Shown: positions 1-7,986 of the stretch, piece after piece
Numbering within the stretch: position 1 is the first letter of the stretch
How the letters are laid out: each line of letters begins with the position of its first letter
From: Lutispora thermophila DSM 19022
GTDB lineage: Bacteria > Bacillota > Clostridia > Lutisporales > Lutisporaceae
Reading direction: 5' to 3'
DNA: 36,313 nucleotides
Assembly (NCBI RefSeq): GCF_900142105.1
Contig: NZ_FQZS01000029.1
Location: 1 to 36,313 of the forward strand
Translations under genes and position numbers: made by a program
Notes under the pieces: model-generated
Databases searched by the model: none
What the model saw: only the letters and a program-made list of their open reading frames with translations
What the model was told of the DNA's origin: nothing

Positions 1-76
1 TTTTACCATGGTCAACGTGTCCAATGGTTCCTATGTTTACATGGGGTTTGGTTCTTTCAAATTTAGCCTTTGCCAT
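1..76 (-). CDS. tuf: Elongation factor Tu, N-terminal 25 residues (runs off the window)
   Basis: EF-Tu carries aminoacyl-tRNA to the ribosome as a GTP complex in the cytoplasm. The reverse complement starts MAKAKFERTKPH and reaches the G1 motif in GTIGHVDHGK, which is the invariant EF-Tu N-terminus. The ATG is at 76..74, behind an AGGAGG site around 86-95. Only the first 25 codons are present; the gene continues beyond position 1. It is the last visible member of a tRNA-Tyr, tRNA-Gly, tRNA-Thr, tuf transcription unit, an arrangement also known from other bacteria where tRNAs precede tuf. Confidence 0.97.
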   Translation of the reverse strand, partial: MAKAKFERTKPHVNIGTIGHVDHGK

Positions 77-173
77 TTCTTATCTTTTCCTCCTTTATAT
101 GTATCATTAAAATAAAAAATAAAAAAGATTTATTTACTTCTGGTTAATAAACTCTGCCTGGTGTATCATAAAA

Positions 174-250
174 TGGAGCCCACGACCGGGCTTGAACCGG
201 CGAACCTCCGCCTTACCAAGGCGGTGCTCTACCTACTGAGCTACATGGGC
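174..250 (-). tRNA. tRNA-Thr (anticodon GGT)
   Basis: The reverse complement folds as a cloverleaf. The acceptor GCCCATG pairs with CGTGGGC, the anticodon stem is CCGCC/GGCGG around loop TTGGTAA (anticodon GGT, Thr), and the T arm contains GGTTCAAGCC. The CCA end is encoded (174-176). It lies directly upstream of tuf in the same transcription direction. Confidence 0.97.
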
Positions 251-257
251 GTATCTC

Positions 258-331
258 TGGAGCGGGCAACGGGAATCGAACCCGCGCGGCCAGCTTGGGA
301 AGCTGGAATTCTACCATTGAACTATGCCCGC
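258..331 (-). tRNA. tRNA-Gly (anticodon CCC)
   Basis: The cloverleaf has acceptor GCGGGCA, anticodon stem CCAGC/GCTGG around loop TTCCCAA, T loop TTCGATTCC, and an encoded CCA. The loop places CCC at positions 34-36, so this reads GGG codons. It is not the more usual TCC isoacceptor. It lies 7 nt from tRNA-Thr and 6 nt from tRNA-Tyr. Confidence 0.95.
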
Positions 332-337
332 AGAGTT

Positions 338-422
338 TGGTGGGGAAAGGTGGATTCGAACCACCGAAGTCTGAGACAACAGATTTACAGTCTGCCCCCT
401 TTGGCCACTCGGGAATTTCCCC
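338..422 (-). tRNA. tRNA-Tyr (anticodon GTA)
   Basis: This is an 85-nt class II tRNA with a long variable arm. The acceptor is GGGGAAA/TTTCCCC, the anticodon region CAGACTGTAAATCTG reads GTA, the T loop is TTCGAATCC, and CCA is encoded at 338-340. It is the first gene of the tRNA-tuf unit, and a consensus promoter lies about 30 nt upstream. Confidence 0.97.
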
Positions 423-450
423 ATATCAAAACCAGAGTAACTAATTAGTT

Positions 451-479
451 ATTATAATATGCTATAATTCATTTGTCAA
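451..479 (-). promoter_or_regulatory. Consensus sigma-A promoter of the tRNA-tuf unit
   Basis: On the minus strand, TTGACA (479-474) and TATAAT (456-451) match the consensus perfectly with a 17-nt spacer. The promoter lies just after the sigH stop codon (485-487) and upstream of tRNA-Tyr. The unit therefore starts independently, although no terminator separates it from sigH and read-through is possible. Confidence 0.92.
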
Positions 480-484
480 TATAA

Positions 485-1129
485 CTAAGCATTATTCGTC
501 TCGAGAAACTTTTCCAATTTTCTTTTTACCCTTTGAAGCGCATTATCTATAGATTTAACATGCCTGTCCAAATCAACGGCAATCTCCTGATAGGATTTGC
601 CTTGAAGGTAGGACATAAGCACTTCTAATTCTAAATCGCTAAGAATCTCACCAATCTTTGACTCTATTGAACAAAGTTCTTCTCTGCTGATAATCAGCTC
701 TTCCGGATCAGTAATTTTTGTAGCTGTCAGTATATCTAGCAGAGTTCTGTCTGATTCTTCATCATAAATCGGTTTATTAAGGGAAATATACGAATTTAGT
801 GGAATATGTTTCTGTCTAGTGGCGGTCTTGATAGCAGTAATGATTTGTCTTGTTATGCAAAGCTCTGCGAAGGCTCTGAAAGATGAAAGTTTATCATTCT
901 TAAAATCTCTTATGGATTTATATAATCCAATCATTCCTTCCTGAACTATATCTTCTCTATCCGCACCGATGAGAAAGTATGATCTGGCTTTTGCCCTGAC
1001 AAAGTTCTTGTACTTGTTTATTATATATTCCAAAGCTTCCTTGTTTCCTTCTCTAGCCTTTAAGACTAATTCCTCGTCCATCATGCTATCAAAGCTAAGT
1101 ACATCGTCTTTTTTTGCATTCGCTTCCAC
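485..1129 (-). CDS. sigH: RNA polymerase sporulation sigma factor SigH (sigma-30)
   Basis: SigH directs RNA polymerase to early stationary-phase and sporulation-onset promoters. The 214-aa product has sigma-70 region 2 at about residues 20-95, including DREDIVQEGMIGLYKSI. Region 4 lies at about 150-205 with the helix-turn-helix GKSYQEIAVDLDRHVKSI. The length is typical of SigH. The start is GTG at 1129, chosen because GGAGG sits 7 nt upstream; no internal ATG is placed as well. Its neighbours (rlmB upstream, tRNAs and tuf downstream) match the standard firmicute order. It has its own promoter at 1172-1200. Confidence 0.95.
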   Translation of the reverse strand: MEANAKKDDVLSFDSMMDEELVLKAREGNKEALEYIINKYKNFVRAKARSYFLIGADREDIVQEGMIGLYKSIRDFKNDKLSSFRAFAELCITRQIITAIKTATRQKHIPLNSYISLNKPIYDEESDRTLLDILTATKITDPEELIISREELCSIESKIGEILSDLELEVLMSYLQGKSYQEIAVDLDRHVKSIDNALQRVKRKLEKFLETNNA

Positions 1130-1171
1130 TATATCGCCTCCAAGCTTTTATTAGCTCCAACCATCTATCTT

Positions 1172-1200
1172 ATTATACATATTTAATCATCGTTTTTCAA
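1172..1200 (-). promoter_or_regulatory. Promoter of sigH
   Basis: On the minus strand, TTGAAA (1200-1195), a 17-nt spacer and TATAAT (1177-1172) lie about 43 nt before the GTG start of sigH. The match is 5 of 6 plus 6 of 6. The rest of the 1201-1344 gap holds a G-run/C-run inverted repeat near 1270-1296 with no clear T tract; it could weakly terminate rlmB transcription. Confidence 0.75.
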
Positions 1201-1344
1201 GGATAACAATACAGCCATGTAGAGGATAATTAAGGTTACTTAAAATCTCCAACACCTTTTTATATAGAAGGGGGACTTCATTCCTTATATCCCCCATGCA
1301 TAAGAAAGAATATTCTCTTTATAATCGTAAAGTTGTAGTATGAA

Positions 1345-2274
1345 TCAGTGAATGCTTCCTTCTTGGAGACTTCCTATAGTTTTTTGCTTCAATCTTTGCT
1401 TCTTAGCTTCGAATATCAAAACCGCACAGGAAACTGCTGCATTAAGAGAAGATATATTCCCTGACATTGGTATACCTACGATAAAGTCACAGTTTTCTTT
1501 AACTATCCTTCCAAGCCCTTTGCCTTCGCTTCCTACCACCAATGCCAATGGTCCTGTCAAATCCTTTTCATAATACGTCTCACCCGAAGCATCTGCTCCT
1601 GCAATCCATAAACCCTTTTCCTTGAGATAGCTCATTGTCTGATTAATATTTGTAATCTTTGCAACAGGCACATACTCTACAGCTCCTGCAGATATTTTAC
1701 CTATTATAGGCGTCAGGCTTGCAGCTCTCCTTTTTGGTATTATGACCCCATGAACTCCTGCTGCATCACAACTCCTCAAAATTGAACCCAGGTTCTGAGG
1801 ATCTGTTATTTCATCCAATATGACTATAAAAGGATCTTCCCCTTTTTCCTTGGCTATATCCAATATATCATCTACTTCATAATATTTATATAGGGCCGCA
1901 GACGCAATAACTCCTTGGTGGCTCTTGGTTTTGGACATTTTATCCAGCTTAGCCTTATCAACTTCCTTGATGAGTATATTCTTGTCCCTTGCTATGGCAA
2001 TAATCTGCTTAATTGATCCTTCCAGTTGCCCACTTTGGACGAAGAGTTTGTCTATTTCTCTCCCTGATTTCAATGCTTCCAATACAGGATTTCTTCCTTC
2101 TATGAGATTTATATAATAATCATCTCTTTCATCCGTTTCTTCAAACATTCCTCTTGCTTGTTTATAGTTCTTTTCTATTGCCTTTTTACGATCCTTCTTA
2201 TATCCGGTTACGGTATTTTTATCTTGTCTATTTTGTCTGTCTTTTTTATTTCTTTTATCTCCGACAAATGCCAT
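1345..2274 (-). CDS. rlmB: 23S rRNA (guanosine-2251-2'-O)-methyltransferase RlmB, SpoU/TrmH family
   Basis: The enzyme methylates the 2'-O of a conserved guanosine in the 23S P loop using SAM. It has a lysine/arginine-rich N-terminal extension of about 50 residues. This is followed by the substrate-binding domain (EGRNPVLEAL) and the SPOUT knot motifs DPQNLGSILRSCDAAG, LVVGSEGKGLGR and SSLNAAVSCAVLIFEA. I place the start at the fourth codon of the longest frame (ATG at 2274), because AAGGA lies 8 nt before it and overlaps the earlier ATG pair. The basic tail may help rRNA contact (inference). It follows thyX by about 100 nt and probably shares its transcript. Confidence 0.92.
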   Translation of the reverse strand: MAFVGDKRNKKDRQNRQDKNTVTGYKKDRKKAIEKNYKQARGMFEETDERDDYYINLIEGRNPVLEALKSGREIDKLFVQSGQLEGSIKQIIAIARDKNILIKEVDKAKLDKMSKTKSHQGVIASAALYKYYEVDDILDIAKEKGEDPFIVILDEITDPQNLGSILRSCDAAGVHGVIIPKRRAASLTPIIGKISAGAVEYVPVAKITNINQTMSYLKEKGLWIAGADASGETYYEKDLTGPLALVVGSEGKGLGRIVKENCDFIVGIPMSGNISSLNAAVSCAVLIFEAKKQRLKQKTIGSLQEGSIH

Positions 2275-2373
2275 TTGCATCATCCTTTTTTCTTAATTTC
2301 TGTTTTTATTATTTTCATTATTGATAATCTGTATTCCTTTCATATGGGACATGCTATATCAGTTCATATGAAA

Positions 2374-3135
2374 TCAGAGCGTTTTGAATTTTTCACGGAT
2401 TTGCGGCAGCTTTCCGCAACTCATGTTTCCTTCCGGACATGGACCATTCAAACATCCTGGTCCTGCATTTTTGAATAGTATTGGGGCAACTTCTCTTACT
2501 TTTTTCAGCATCTCCGTCGCCATTTCTCTTATTTCCCATTGAGCTCTTTCGCAGCATCTCATTCTGAAAAAATTCAATAATGCTCTTGCAGACATGGTAA
2601 ATACAATTTTTGTTTCACAGGCATTTGGAAATACATATCTTGCGTCTTCTATTGAAACCTTTTCAGCCATTTGTGCTGCTTGCTTTTCTGTTTTGCCTTC
2701 TTCTATATATTTTTTATAATTCTCTTTATATAATATCTCTACCAGCTTATCATATACTTCCTGATCTCTTTTCATAGCATCTATAAAAAGCTGACGTGCC
2801 TCATCATTTTCCTCTATTTGCGGTGGTATTATGTATTCAAATTGATCCAGCTTTACATACCTTTGAGATTGTTGAGAATACGAGCATCCAATCCTATGCC
2901 TCACCAACTGGTGAGATAGAACTCTGCTAATCCCTTCAACCCCAAATGTAAAAGAAACATGTTCTATAGGACTTTCGTGACCTAAATCCATTAACATGTT
3001 CAAAAATTTCTCTGTTTTGGATTCATCTAGCCCTTCAAGTATTCCATCTATACCTACCTTTGAATAACATAACTTCGCTGCCGCAGCTACAAGCTTCTCA
3101 GGCTCAGGAGTATAGCGTATCAATTCAACTTTCAT
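2374..3135 (-). CDS. thyX: Flavin-dependent thymidylate synthase ThyX
   Basis: ThyX makes dTMP from dUMP using methylene-tetrahydrofolate, FAD and NADPH. The 253-aa protein carries the family signature RHR at 79-81 followed by S90, the ThyX motif in its longer RHR-X8-S form. It also has GHESPIEH at 52-59 and a C-terminal region with [13 protein letters not shown]. The ATG at 3135 has only a modest GGAUG-type ribosome site. In related genomes thyX sits between mrnC and rlmB; here a plus-strand oxidase gene separates it from mrnC, so it is likely to need its own promoter in the 182-nt gap, which I could not define. Confidence 0.95.
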   Translation of the reverse strand: MKVELIRYTPEPEKLVAAAAKLCYSKVGIDGILEGLDESKTEKFLNMLMDLGHESPIEHVSFTFGVEGISRVLSHQLVRHRIGCSYSQQSQRYVKLDQFEYIIPPQIEENDEARQLFIDAMKRDQEVYDKLVEILYKENYKKYIEEGKTEKQAAQMAEKVSIEDARYVFPNACETKIVFTMSARALLNFFRMRCCERAQWEIREMATEMLKKVREVAPILFKNAGPGCLNGPCPEGNMSCGKLPQIREKFKTL

Positions 3136-3317
3136 TTACATCCATCCCCATTTCATACCATTCTTCATCTATATATTACATTTTAGAGTTATTGACCTTG
3201 TTTGTCTACATGAAAATAGTCGGGAGTTCTGTATTTCCTTCACATGTAACATTTTATCTCTGATTACATAATTATAAACCAAGAAATACTTAATAATATT
3301 TATAGGAGTGGTATATT

Positions 3318-4931
3318 ATGGCTGTCAGACCTTTTGTTGATGCACTTCCTATACCTAGAATTCTTAAACCAAAAGAACGCGCTAGGGGCATCACATACTA
3401 TGAAGTTAAAATGGAAGAATTCTTTCACCAGTTCCACAGTGAACTACCTCCAACAAAAGTATGGGGATATGAAAACCAACTTCCTGGGCCGACCATAGAA
3501 GCTGAACAGGGTGAATGTGTTCATGTGAAATGGATAAATAATTTGCCCGACGAACATTTCCTACCCATAGACAATAGCATCCATGGAGCAGGCAGCGATA
3601 TGCCCCAGGTAAGAACCGTTGTGCATTTGCATGGAGCCGAGGTTGAGCCTGATAGTGATGGACATCCTGAAGCTTGGTACACAAGAAATTTTGAAATGTG
3701 TGGACCCCGCTTTACTCACAAGGTTTATAAGTACCCGAACACTCAGCGTCCTGCCACACTATGGTATCATGATCATGCTCTGGGAATTACACGTTTGAAT
3801 GTCTATGCAGGACTGGCTGGAATGTATATCATACGAAACGAGGAAGAGCGGGCTCTGAACCTACCTTCAGGCAAATACGAAATACCTTTGCTTATACAGG
3901 ACAAAACATTCAACGAGGATGGTTCATTGTTCTATCCATCTACCGTTAATGTTCCTGATCCTCCAGCGGATTTTCCCAACCCGTCTATTATCCCCGGCTT
4001 TACAGGTGATACTATTGTTGTTAATGGAAAAGCTTGGCCCTATCTGGAAGTGGAACAGAGAAAATATCGTTTCCGCATTTTAAACGGCTCAAATCAGAGA
4101 TTCTATCGTCTAAGGCTGGATTCAGGACAACAGTTTATACAGATAGGATCCGACGGAGGTCTGCTGCAGCGCCCGGTCAGATTGGATGAAATAGTCATAT
4201 CTCCAGCAGAACGTATTGATGTCGTTATTGATTTTTCAAATCAACCGGTAGGTACAAATATTGTCATGACTAATAGTGCCAGAACGCCATTTGATTTTGG
4301 AGCCCCACCTGATCCCCAAACCACCGGCTTGGTCATGCAGTTTAGAGTCATAGAACGAAGAGGTGATGACACCAGCACAGTTCCACAGTTTTTAAGCACC
4401 ATTAAGAGATACAATGAGTGCGATGCAACAAGAATCAGAGATATAAGTTTTGATGTAACAACGGATAAATTCAATAGGTTGCTATTTTTGCTTAGCAACC
4501 ACGAATATATGCATGGAATTACAGAGAATCCCGTAGTAGGAGATCTTGAAATCTGGAGACTAATAAATCAAGGTCTGGCATACCATCCCCTTCATGTGCA
4601 TCAAATACAATTCCAGATATTAGATCGTACACCCTTTGACGTAGATGTATACAATCTTACTGGGCAATTACTGTTTACCGGCGAATCAGAATTACCTCCT
4701 GCCAATGAAAGGGGTTGGAAGGATACTGTTATAGCACCACCTGGTTTTGTTACTCGTATTGCTATGCGCTTTGGCCCATACACCGGCAGATATGTATATC
4801 ATTGCCACATATTGGAGCATGAAGATCATGATATGATGCGACCCATTGAAGTTGTGCCAAGGAGATGTATAGCAGTAAAACCAGATGACTGTAAAAACTG
4901 TTCTGAAGTATTCTTATGCTTAAATGACTAG
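3318..4931 (+). CDS. CotA-like multicopper oxidase (spore-coat laccase type)
   Basis: This is a three-cupredoxin-domain oxidase that couples one-electron oxidation of phenols, bilirubin or metals to O2 reduction. All four copper motifs are present: HLHG (103-106), HDH (151-153), HPLHVH (423-428) and HCHILEH (495-501). The axial Met lies in DMM (505-507). Spacing and the DMMRP ending match Bacillus CotA. There is no signal peptide, as expected for a spore-coat protein made inside the mother cell. A C-terminal extension carries Cys517, 525, 528 and 534. AGGAG is 9 nt before the ATG. A CATA-containing sequence near 3267 with AACA about 15 nt upstream could be a sigma-K promoter (weak). Its base composition looks less AT-rich than its neighbours, suggesting transfer. 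Confidence 0.93.
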   Translation: MAVRPFVDALPIPRILKPKERARGITYYEVKMEEFFHQFHSELPPTKVWGYENQLPGPTIEAEQGECVHVKWINNLPDEHFLPIDNSIHGAGSDMPQVRTVVHLHGAEVEPDSDGHPEAWYTRNFEMCGPRFTHKVYKYPNTQRPATLWYHDHALGITRLNVYAGLAGMYIIRNEEERALNLPSGKYEIPLLIQDKTFNEDGSLFYPSTVNVPDPPADFPNPSIIPGFTGDTIVVNGKAWPYLEVEQRKYRFRILNGSNQRFYRLRLDSGQQFIQIGSDGGLLQRPVRLDEIVISPAERIDVVIDFSNQPVGTNIVMTNSARTPFDFGAPPDPQTTGLVMQFRVIERRGDDTSTVPQFLSTIKRYNECDATRIRDISFDVTTDKFNRLLFLLSNHEYMHGITENPVVGDLEIWRLINQGLAYHPLHVHQIQFQILDRTPFDVDVYNLTGQLLFTGESELPPANERGWKDTVIAPPGFVTRIAMRFGPYTGRYVYHCHILEHEDHDMMRPIEVVPRRCIAVKPDDCKNCSEVFLCLND

Positions 4932-4964
4932 GGAATGCAGCACTTCATTCCCTAGTCATTTTTT
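4926..4964. terminator. Hairpin between convergent oxidase and mrnC genes
   Basis: A perfect 12-bp stem (4926-4937 with 4946-4957) has an 8-nt loop and is followed on the plus strand by ATTTTTT. It is a strong rho-independent terminator for the oxidase. The stop codons of both converging genes (TAG at 4929-4931 plus; TAG at 4954-4952 minus) lie inside the stem. On the minus strand the T tract is poor. Confidence 0.9.
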
Positions 4965-5437
4965 CCACTTATCTCAATTATGAGATTCAGTATTTCCATA
5001 AGCCTATCCACTCTGTTATTTAAATACAGGTAACCTAATAAAGCTTCAAAACCTGTAGCATGTTTGTAATCAGACAACTCTGCGTTTTTGGGCATGGAAG
5101 TGGTTTTGGCATTTCTTCCTCTTCTTACTATATCTTTCTCTTCGTCAGTAAGATAACTTCCCAGTTTATCAGCCATCTCCGCCTGTGCCTTGGCCTTAAC
5201 AAAAAGTATCGCTCTTTTATGAAGCTTTGAAACCTACACGTTTCCCTTTGATACCAAAAGTGTTCTTACAAAAAGCTCGTATACGGAATCTCCAATATAT
5301 GCCAACACGGAAGGGTTATACATCTGTATATCCGATGTCTTTACATCACTCATTATGTCATCTTGCATCTTTCTTACATATTGGTTGTATTCTTTTCTTA
5401 TTGAGTCATATTCCATAGACTGATTTCCTTTATCCAT
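4952..5437 (-). pseudogene. mrnC: Mini-ribonuclease III (MrnC), interrupted by an in-frame amber codon
   Basis: MrnC is a short RNase III-like enzyme that processes 23S rRNA precursor ends. The frame reads ...LAYIGDSVYELFVRTLL...KGNV, then TAG at 5236-5234. It continues in the same frame as VSKLHKRAILFVKAKAQA...RRGRNAK...PKN...GFEALLGYLYL to a normal stop at 4952. All family blocks are present on either side, so a single codon is the only lesion. In Bacillus MrnC a lysine occupies this position (alignment from memory), so one A-to-T change would explain it. The full frame would be 161 codons. The start is ATG at 5437, 4 nt after cysS, or ATG at 5416 behind AAAGGA. It may be a nonsense mutant, a sequencing error, or read through. 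Confidence 0.88.
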
Positions 5438-5441
5438 AAAA

Positions 5442-6836
5442 TTATGCTCTTCTCCATTTTACTCCTTGAGGTGTATCCTCAAGAATTATTCCTCTGCTCT
5501 TTAAATCATCTCTTATCTTATCAGCCAAAGCCCAATTCTTCTCTTTTCTGGCCTTCTGTCTTTCTTCAATAAGCTTCTCTATTTCATCATCGAGGCTTTC
5601 TTCTTTTTTAGTAACAATTCTAAGAACACCTGCCAATTCCATATATAGATCATAGGCAAACTGGATTAAAGTCTTGGGAGAGTTTTCATTTATATTGGAG
5701 TTTATATCTCTTACCAGATCAAAGATAGCAGAAACTGCATCCGCAGTGTTTAAATCATCGTCCATAGCTTCAATAAACTTGTCTTTATGGGTCATCAATT
5801 TTTCTCTTAATGCTTTCTCCTCTTCTGTCTCATCCCTGTCCTTTGCATTTTCCAATAGATGCAACAGATTATTCTTGGCAATATATAATCTTTCCAAACT
5901 GTTCTTTGTGCTGTCCAATAAATCCTTGCTGAAATTTATTGGACTTCTGTAGTGGGACGATATCATAAACAACCTTACAACCTCAAGATCGTACATTTTG
6001 CTTATATCCCTCACTGTAAAGAAATTGCCTAAGGATTTGGACATCTTTTCATTATTGATGTTGATAAATCCATTGTGCATCCAGTACCTGGCAAAGGGCT
6101 TTCCTGTAGCTGCTTCGCTTTGAGCAATTTCATTTTCATGATGGGGGAATATGAGATCTTGTCCTCCTGAATGTATGTCTATGGTCTCTCCCAAGTATTT
6201 CATTGACATGGCTGAGCATTCTATATGCCAACCAGGTCTTCCCATGCCCCATGGACTTTCCCATGCCGGCTCTCCTGGCTTCTGTTTCTTCCAGAGGGCA
6301 AAATCCATAGGATGCTTTTTATGTTCTCCCACTTCTACCCTGGCGCCTGCTTCCAACTCCTCCAGGTTTTGCTTAGATAACTTTCCATATTCTCTGTACT
6401 TAGTTGTATCAAAGTAAACATCTCCGTCAACTTCATAAGCAAAGCCGTTATCCTGAATTTTCTTCACGACATTAATTATATCCGATATAAGCTCTGTTAC
6501 CCTTGGATGATAATCAGCTCTTCTTATACCAAGGCCTTCCGCATCCTTAAAATACTCCTCAATATATTTATCCGCAACTTCTTTTTCAGTAATACCTTCT
6601 TCCTTGGCCCTTTTAATAATCTTGTCATCCACATCGGTAAAATTTTGCACAAAGGTTACTTTATATCCTTTATACTCCAGATAGTTTCTCAAAATATCAA
6701 ATATTATAAATGGTCTGGCATTACCTATGTGAAAGTAATTGTACACAGTGGGTCCGCAGGAATACATCTTAACCTCTCCTGGCACTAAGGGAACAAATTC
6801 CTCTTTTCTTCTGGTCATTGTATTATATAATTTCAT
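5442..6836 (-). CDS. cysS: Cysteinyl-tRNA synthetase
   Basis: This class I synthetase charges tRNA-Cys. From the chosen start the protein is 464 aa. C27 begins CGPTVYN, followed by the HIGH-type motif HIGN (36-39). The zinc-site segments WHIECSAMS and [13 protein letters not shown] and the KMSKSLGNF loop follow, then the C-terminal DALR/anticodon helices. The start is the third codon of the longest frame (ATG at 6836), 7 nt after GGAGG; the earlier ATG overlaps the ribosome site. A Cys T-box leader precedes it. gltX and cysE, which often lie upstream of cysS in Bacillus, are absent. Confidence 0.96.
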   Translation of the reverse strand: MKLYNTMTRRKEEFVPLVPGEVKMYSCGPTVYNYFHIGNARPFIIFDILRNYLEYKGYKVTFVQNFTDVDDKIIKRAKEEGITEKEVADKYIEEYFKDAEGLGIRRADYHPRVTELISDIINVVKKIQDNGFAYEVDGDVYFDTTKYREYGKLSKQNLEELEAGARVEVGEHKKHPMDFALWKKQKPGEPAWESPWGMGRPGWHIECSAMSMKYLGETIDIHSGGQDLIFPHHENEIAQSEAATGKPFARYWMHNGFININNEKMSKSLGNFFTVRDISKMYDLEVVRLFMISSHYRSPINFSKDLLDSTKNSLERLYIAKNNLLHLLENAKDRDETEEEKALREKLMTHKDKFIEAMDDDLNTADAVSAIFDLVRDINSNINENSPKTLIQFAYDLYMELAGVLRIVTKKEESLDDEIEKLIEERQKARKEKNWALADKIRDDLKSRGIILEDTPQGVKWRRA

Positions 6837-6892
6837 GATCATCCCTCCGTTATATCTTAGTATCGTTAATAATTAACATATTATTTTTCTCT

Positions 6893-7140
6893 TAGAAAAA
6901 ATAATGCCGCCTCTGCAAGAGGCGACATATGACGCGGTTCCACTCTTTTTATCACTCAAACTTTTAACGGCATTGCCGCCAATGGCTACTTATTTCACCA
7001 CAGGTGCTAACGGGCGCACTTCAATATATTATTCCCAAAAGCCCCTTTCAGCCGACGGAGGCTTATCTCTGATGGTATTAATATATTTACTCTTCCCGGT
7101 CATAACATCATTTATTAACTTATGTGTCTTTTATCTTATA
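6893..7140 (-). promoter_or_regulatory. T-box riboswitch (Cys specifier) controlling cysS
   Basis: On the minus strand the leader carries the T-box sequence TGGAACCGCG (6942-6933). This is followed by a terminator, stem GTCGCCTC/GAGGCGGC with loop TTGCA and then ATTATTTTTT (about 6925-6893). Upstream lie stem-I elements (GAAGAGTA, AGAGA, GGCTGAAAGGGGC) and a plausible specifier TGC at 7018-7016, a Cys codon. Uncharged tRNA-Cys would bind and favour read-through into cysS about 50 nt downstream. The specifier assignment is by position and by the downstream gene. Confidence 0.9.
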
Positions 7141-7144
7141 TAAT

Positions 7145-7173
7145 ATTATGAGAAAAAAGCTATTTTGTGTCAA
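7145..7173 (-). promoter_or_regulatory. Promoter of the cysS T-box transcript
   Basis: On the minus strand, TTGACA (7173-7168), a 17-nt spacer and CATAAT (7150-7145) lie just before the T-box leader. The -35 overlaps the region immediately after the upstream small membrane protein gene. Confidence 0.85.
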
Positions 7174-7495
7174 TAGTTAAAATATATTTCAGATAATGCC
7201 TGCTTCCAACATAAACATAAATTTCTTCAGGAATTTGATCTCTTTTATCCTTGCGCATAAGCAACACAGTAAAACCCTCTTCGCTTCCATTCTTAGGCTT
7301 TACAAATTTATATGGAGAGGACTTTACAGTTTCTGCATAAGTATACTCATGTCCCAAATAAGTAATTGTATAACCCGGTTTATCTATATTTTTTGCCGGC
7401 ATGTATAGTTTAGCAAAAAAACTCATACCCAGGATAAGAATTATAGACATAAGAGTTGCTTTATTTCCACCGAAAACTATTCTTCTCTTTTTCAT
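7160..7495 (-). CDS. Small single-pass membrane protein of unknown function
   Basis: The 111-aa product is not recognised. It has a basic N-terminus (MKKRR), one hydrophobic segment at about residues 13-30, then a polar domain rich in Tyr, Lys and charged residues that would lie outside the membrane. It ends with a beta-rich stretch (EIYVYVGSRHYLKYILTI). No Cys is present. It begins 5 nt after the ispF stop on the same strand and so is probably co-transcribed with yacL-ispD-ispF. Its end overlaps the cysS promoter. The coding call rests on its tight operon fit and frame length. Confidence 0.7.
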   Translation of the reverse strand: MKKRRIVFGGNKATLMSIILILGMSFFAKLYMPAKNIDKPGYTITYLGHEYTYAETVKSSPYKFVKPKNGSEEGFTVLLMRKDKRDQIPEEIYVYVGSRHYLKYILTIDTK

Positions 7496-7500
7496 CTACT

Positions 7501-7986
7501 TCACCTATCCTCAAATGCATATAAGCAAGCTACGGCATAAGAAGCCATCCCTTCTCCCATTCCCACAAATCCAAGTCCTTCAGTTGTTGTGGCTTTTATA
7601 TTGATTCTATCAAGTTCCATACCTAATACAAAGGCTATATTGCTTCTCATACCATCTATATAAGGAGACAACTTTGGTTCTTGTGCCACAATAATACTAT
7701 CAATATTTGATATTCCATATCCCAGCTTTTTTATTTCTTCATAAACCCTCTCCAGCAAGATTAGGCTTGATATATCCTTATAAGCATCATCTGTATCAGG
7801 AAACATAAAACCTATATCTCTTTTGCCGCAAGCTCCCAGAAGAGCGTCCATTATGGCATGTATCAGTACATCTGCATCAGAATGTCCCAACAACCCTTTT
7901 TCATAGGGTATCTCAACCCCGCCTAAAATAAGCTTTCGTCCCAAAACCAATTTATGTACATCATATCCATTGCCGATTCTAAACAT
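7501..7986 (-). CDS. ispF: 2-C-methyl-D-erythritol 2,4-cyclodiphosphate synthase
   Basis: This is the fifth step of the MEP isoprenoid pathway: it cyclises CDP-methylerythritol 2-phosphate and releases CMP. The motifs are GYDVH (metal ligands D9 and H11), [20 protein letters not shown] (His ligand and active site), FPDTD, and the C-terminal [17 protein letters not shown]. The length, 161 aa from ATG at 7986, is standard. That start is preceded by GGAGG and overlaps the ispD stop by 8 nt, implying translational coupling. The longer upstream frame has no ribosome site. Confidence 0.96.
   Translation of the reverse strand: MFRIGNGYDVHKLVLGRKLILGGVEIPYEKGLLGHSDADVLIHAIMDALLGACGKRDIGFMFPDTDDAYKDISSLILLERVYEEIKKLGYGISNIDSIIVAQEPKLSPYIDGMRSNIAFVLGMELDRINIKATTTEGLGFVGMGEGMASYAVACLYAFEDR

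Noticed and set aside
3406-3684. Minus-strand frame opposite the multicopper oxidase
   Set aside because: It is an antisense shadow of a gene with complete copper motifs on the plus strand.
5234-5236. Pyrrolysine or genome-wide amber recoding to explain mrnC
   Set aside because: TAG is used as an ordinary stop in this window (oxidase, sigH, ispD, mrnC itself), and no pyrrolysine genes are visible here.
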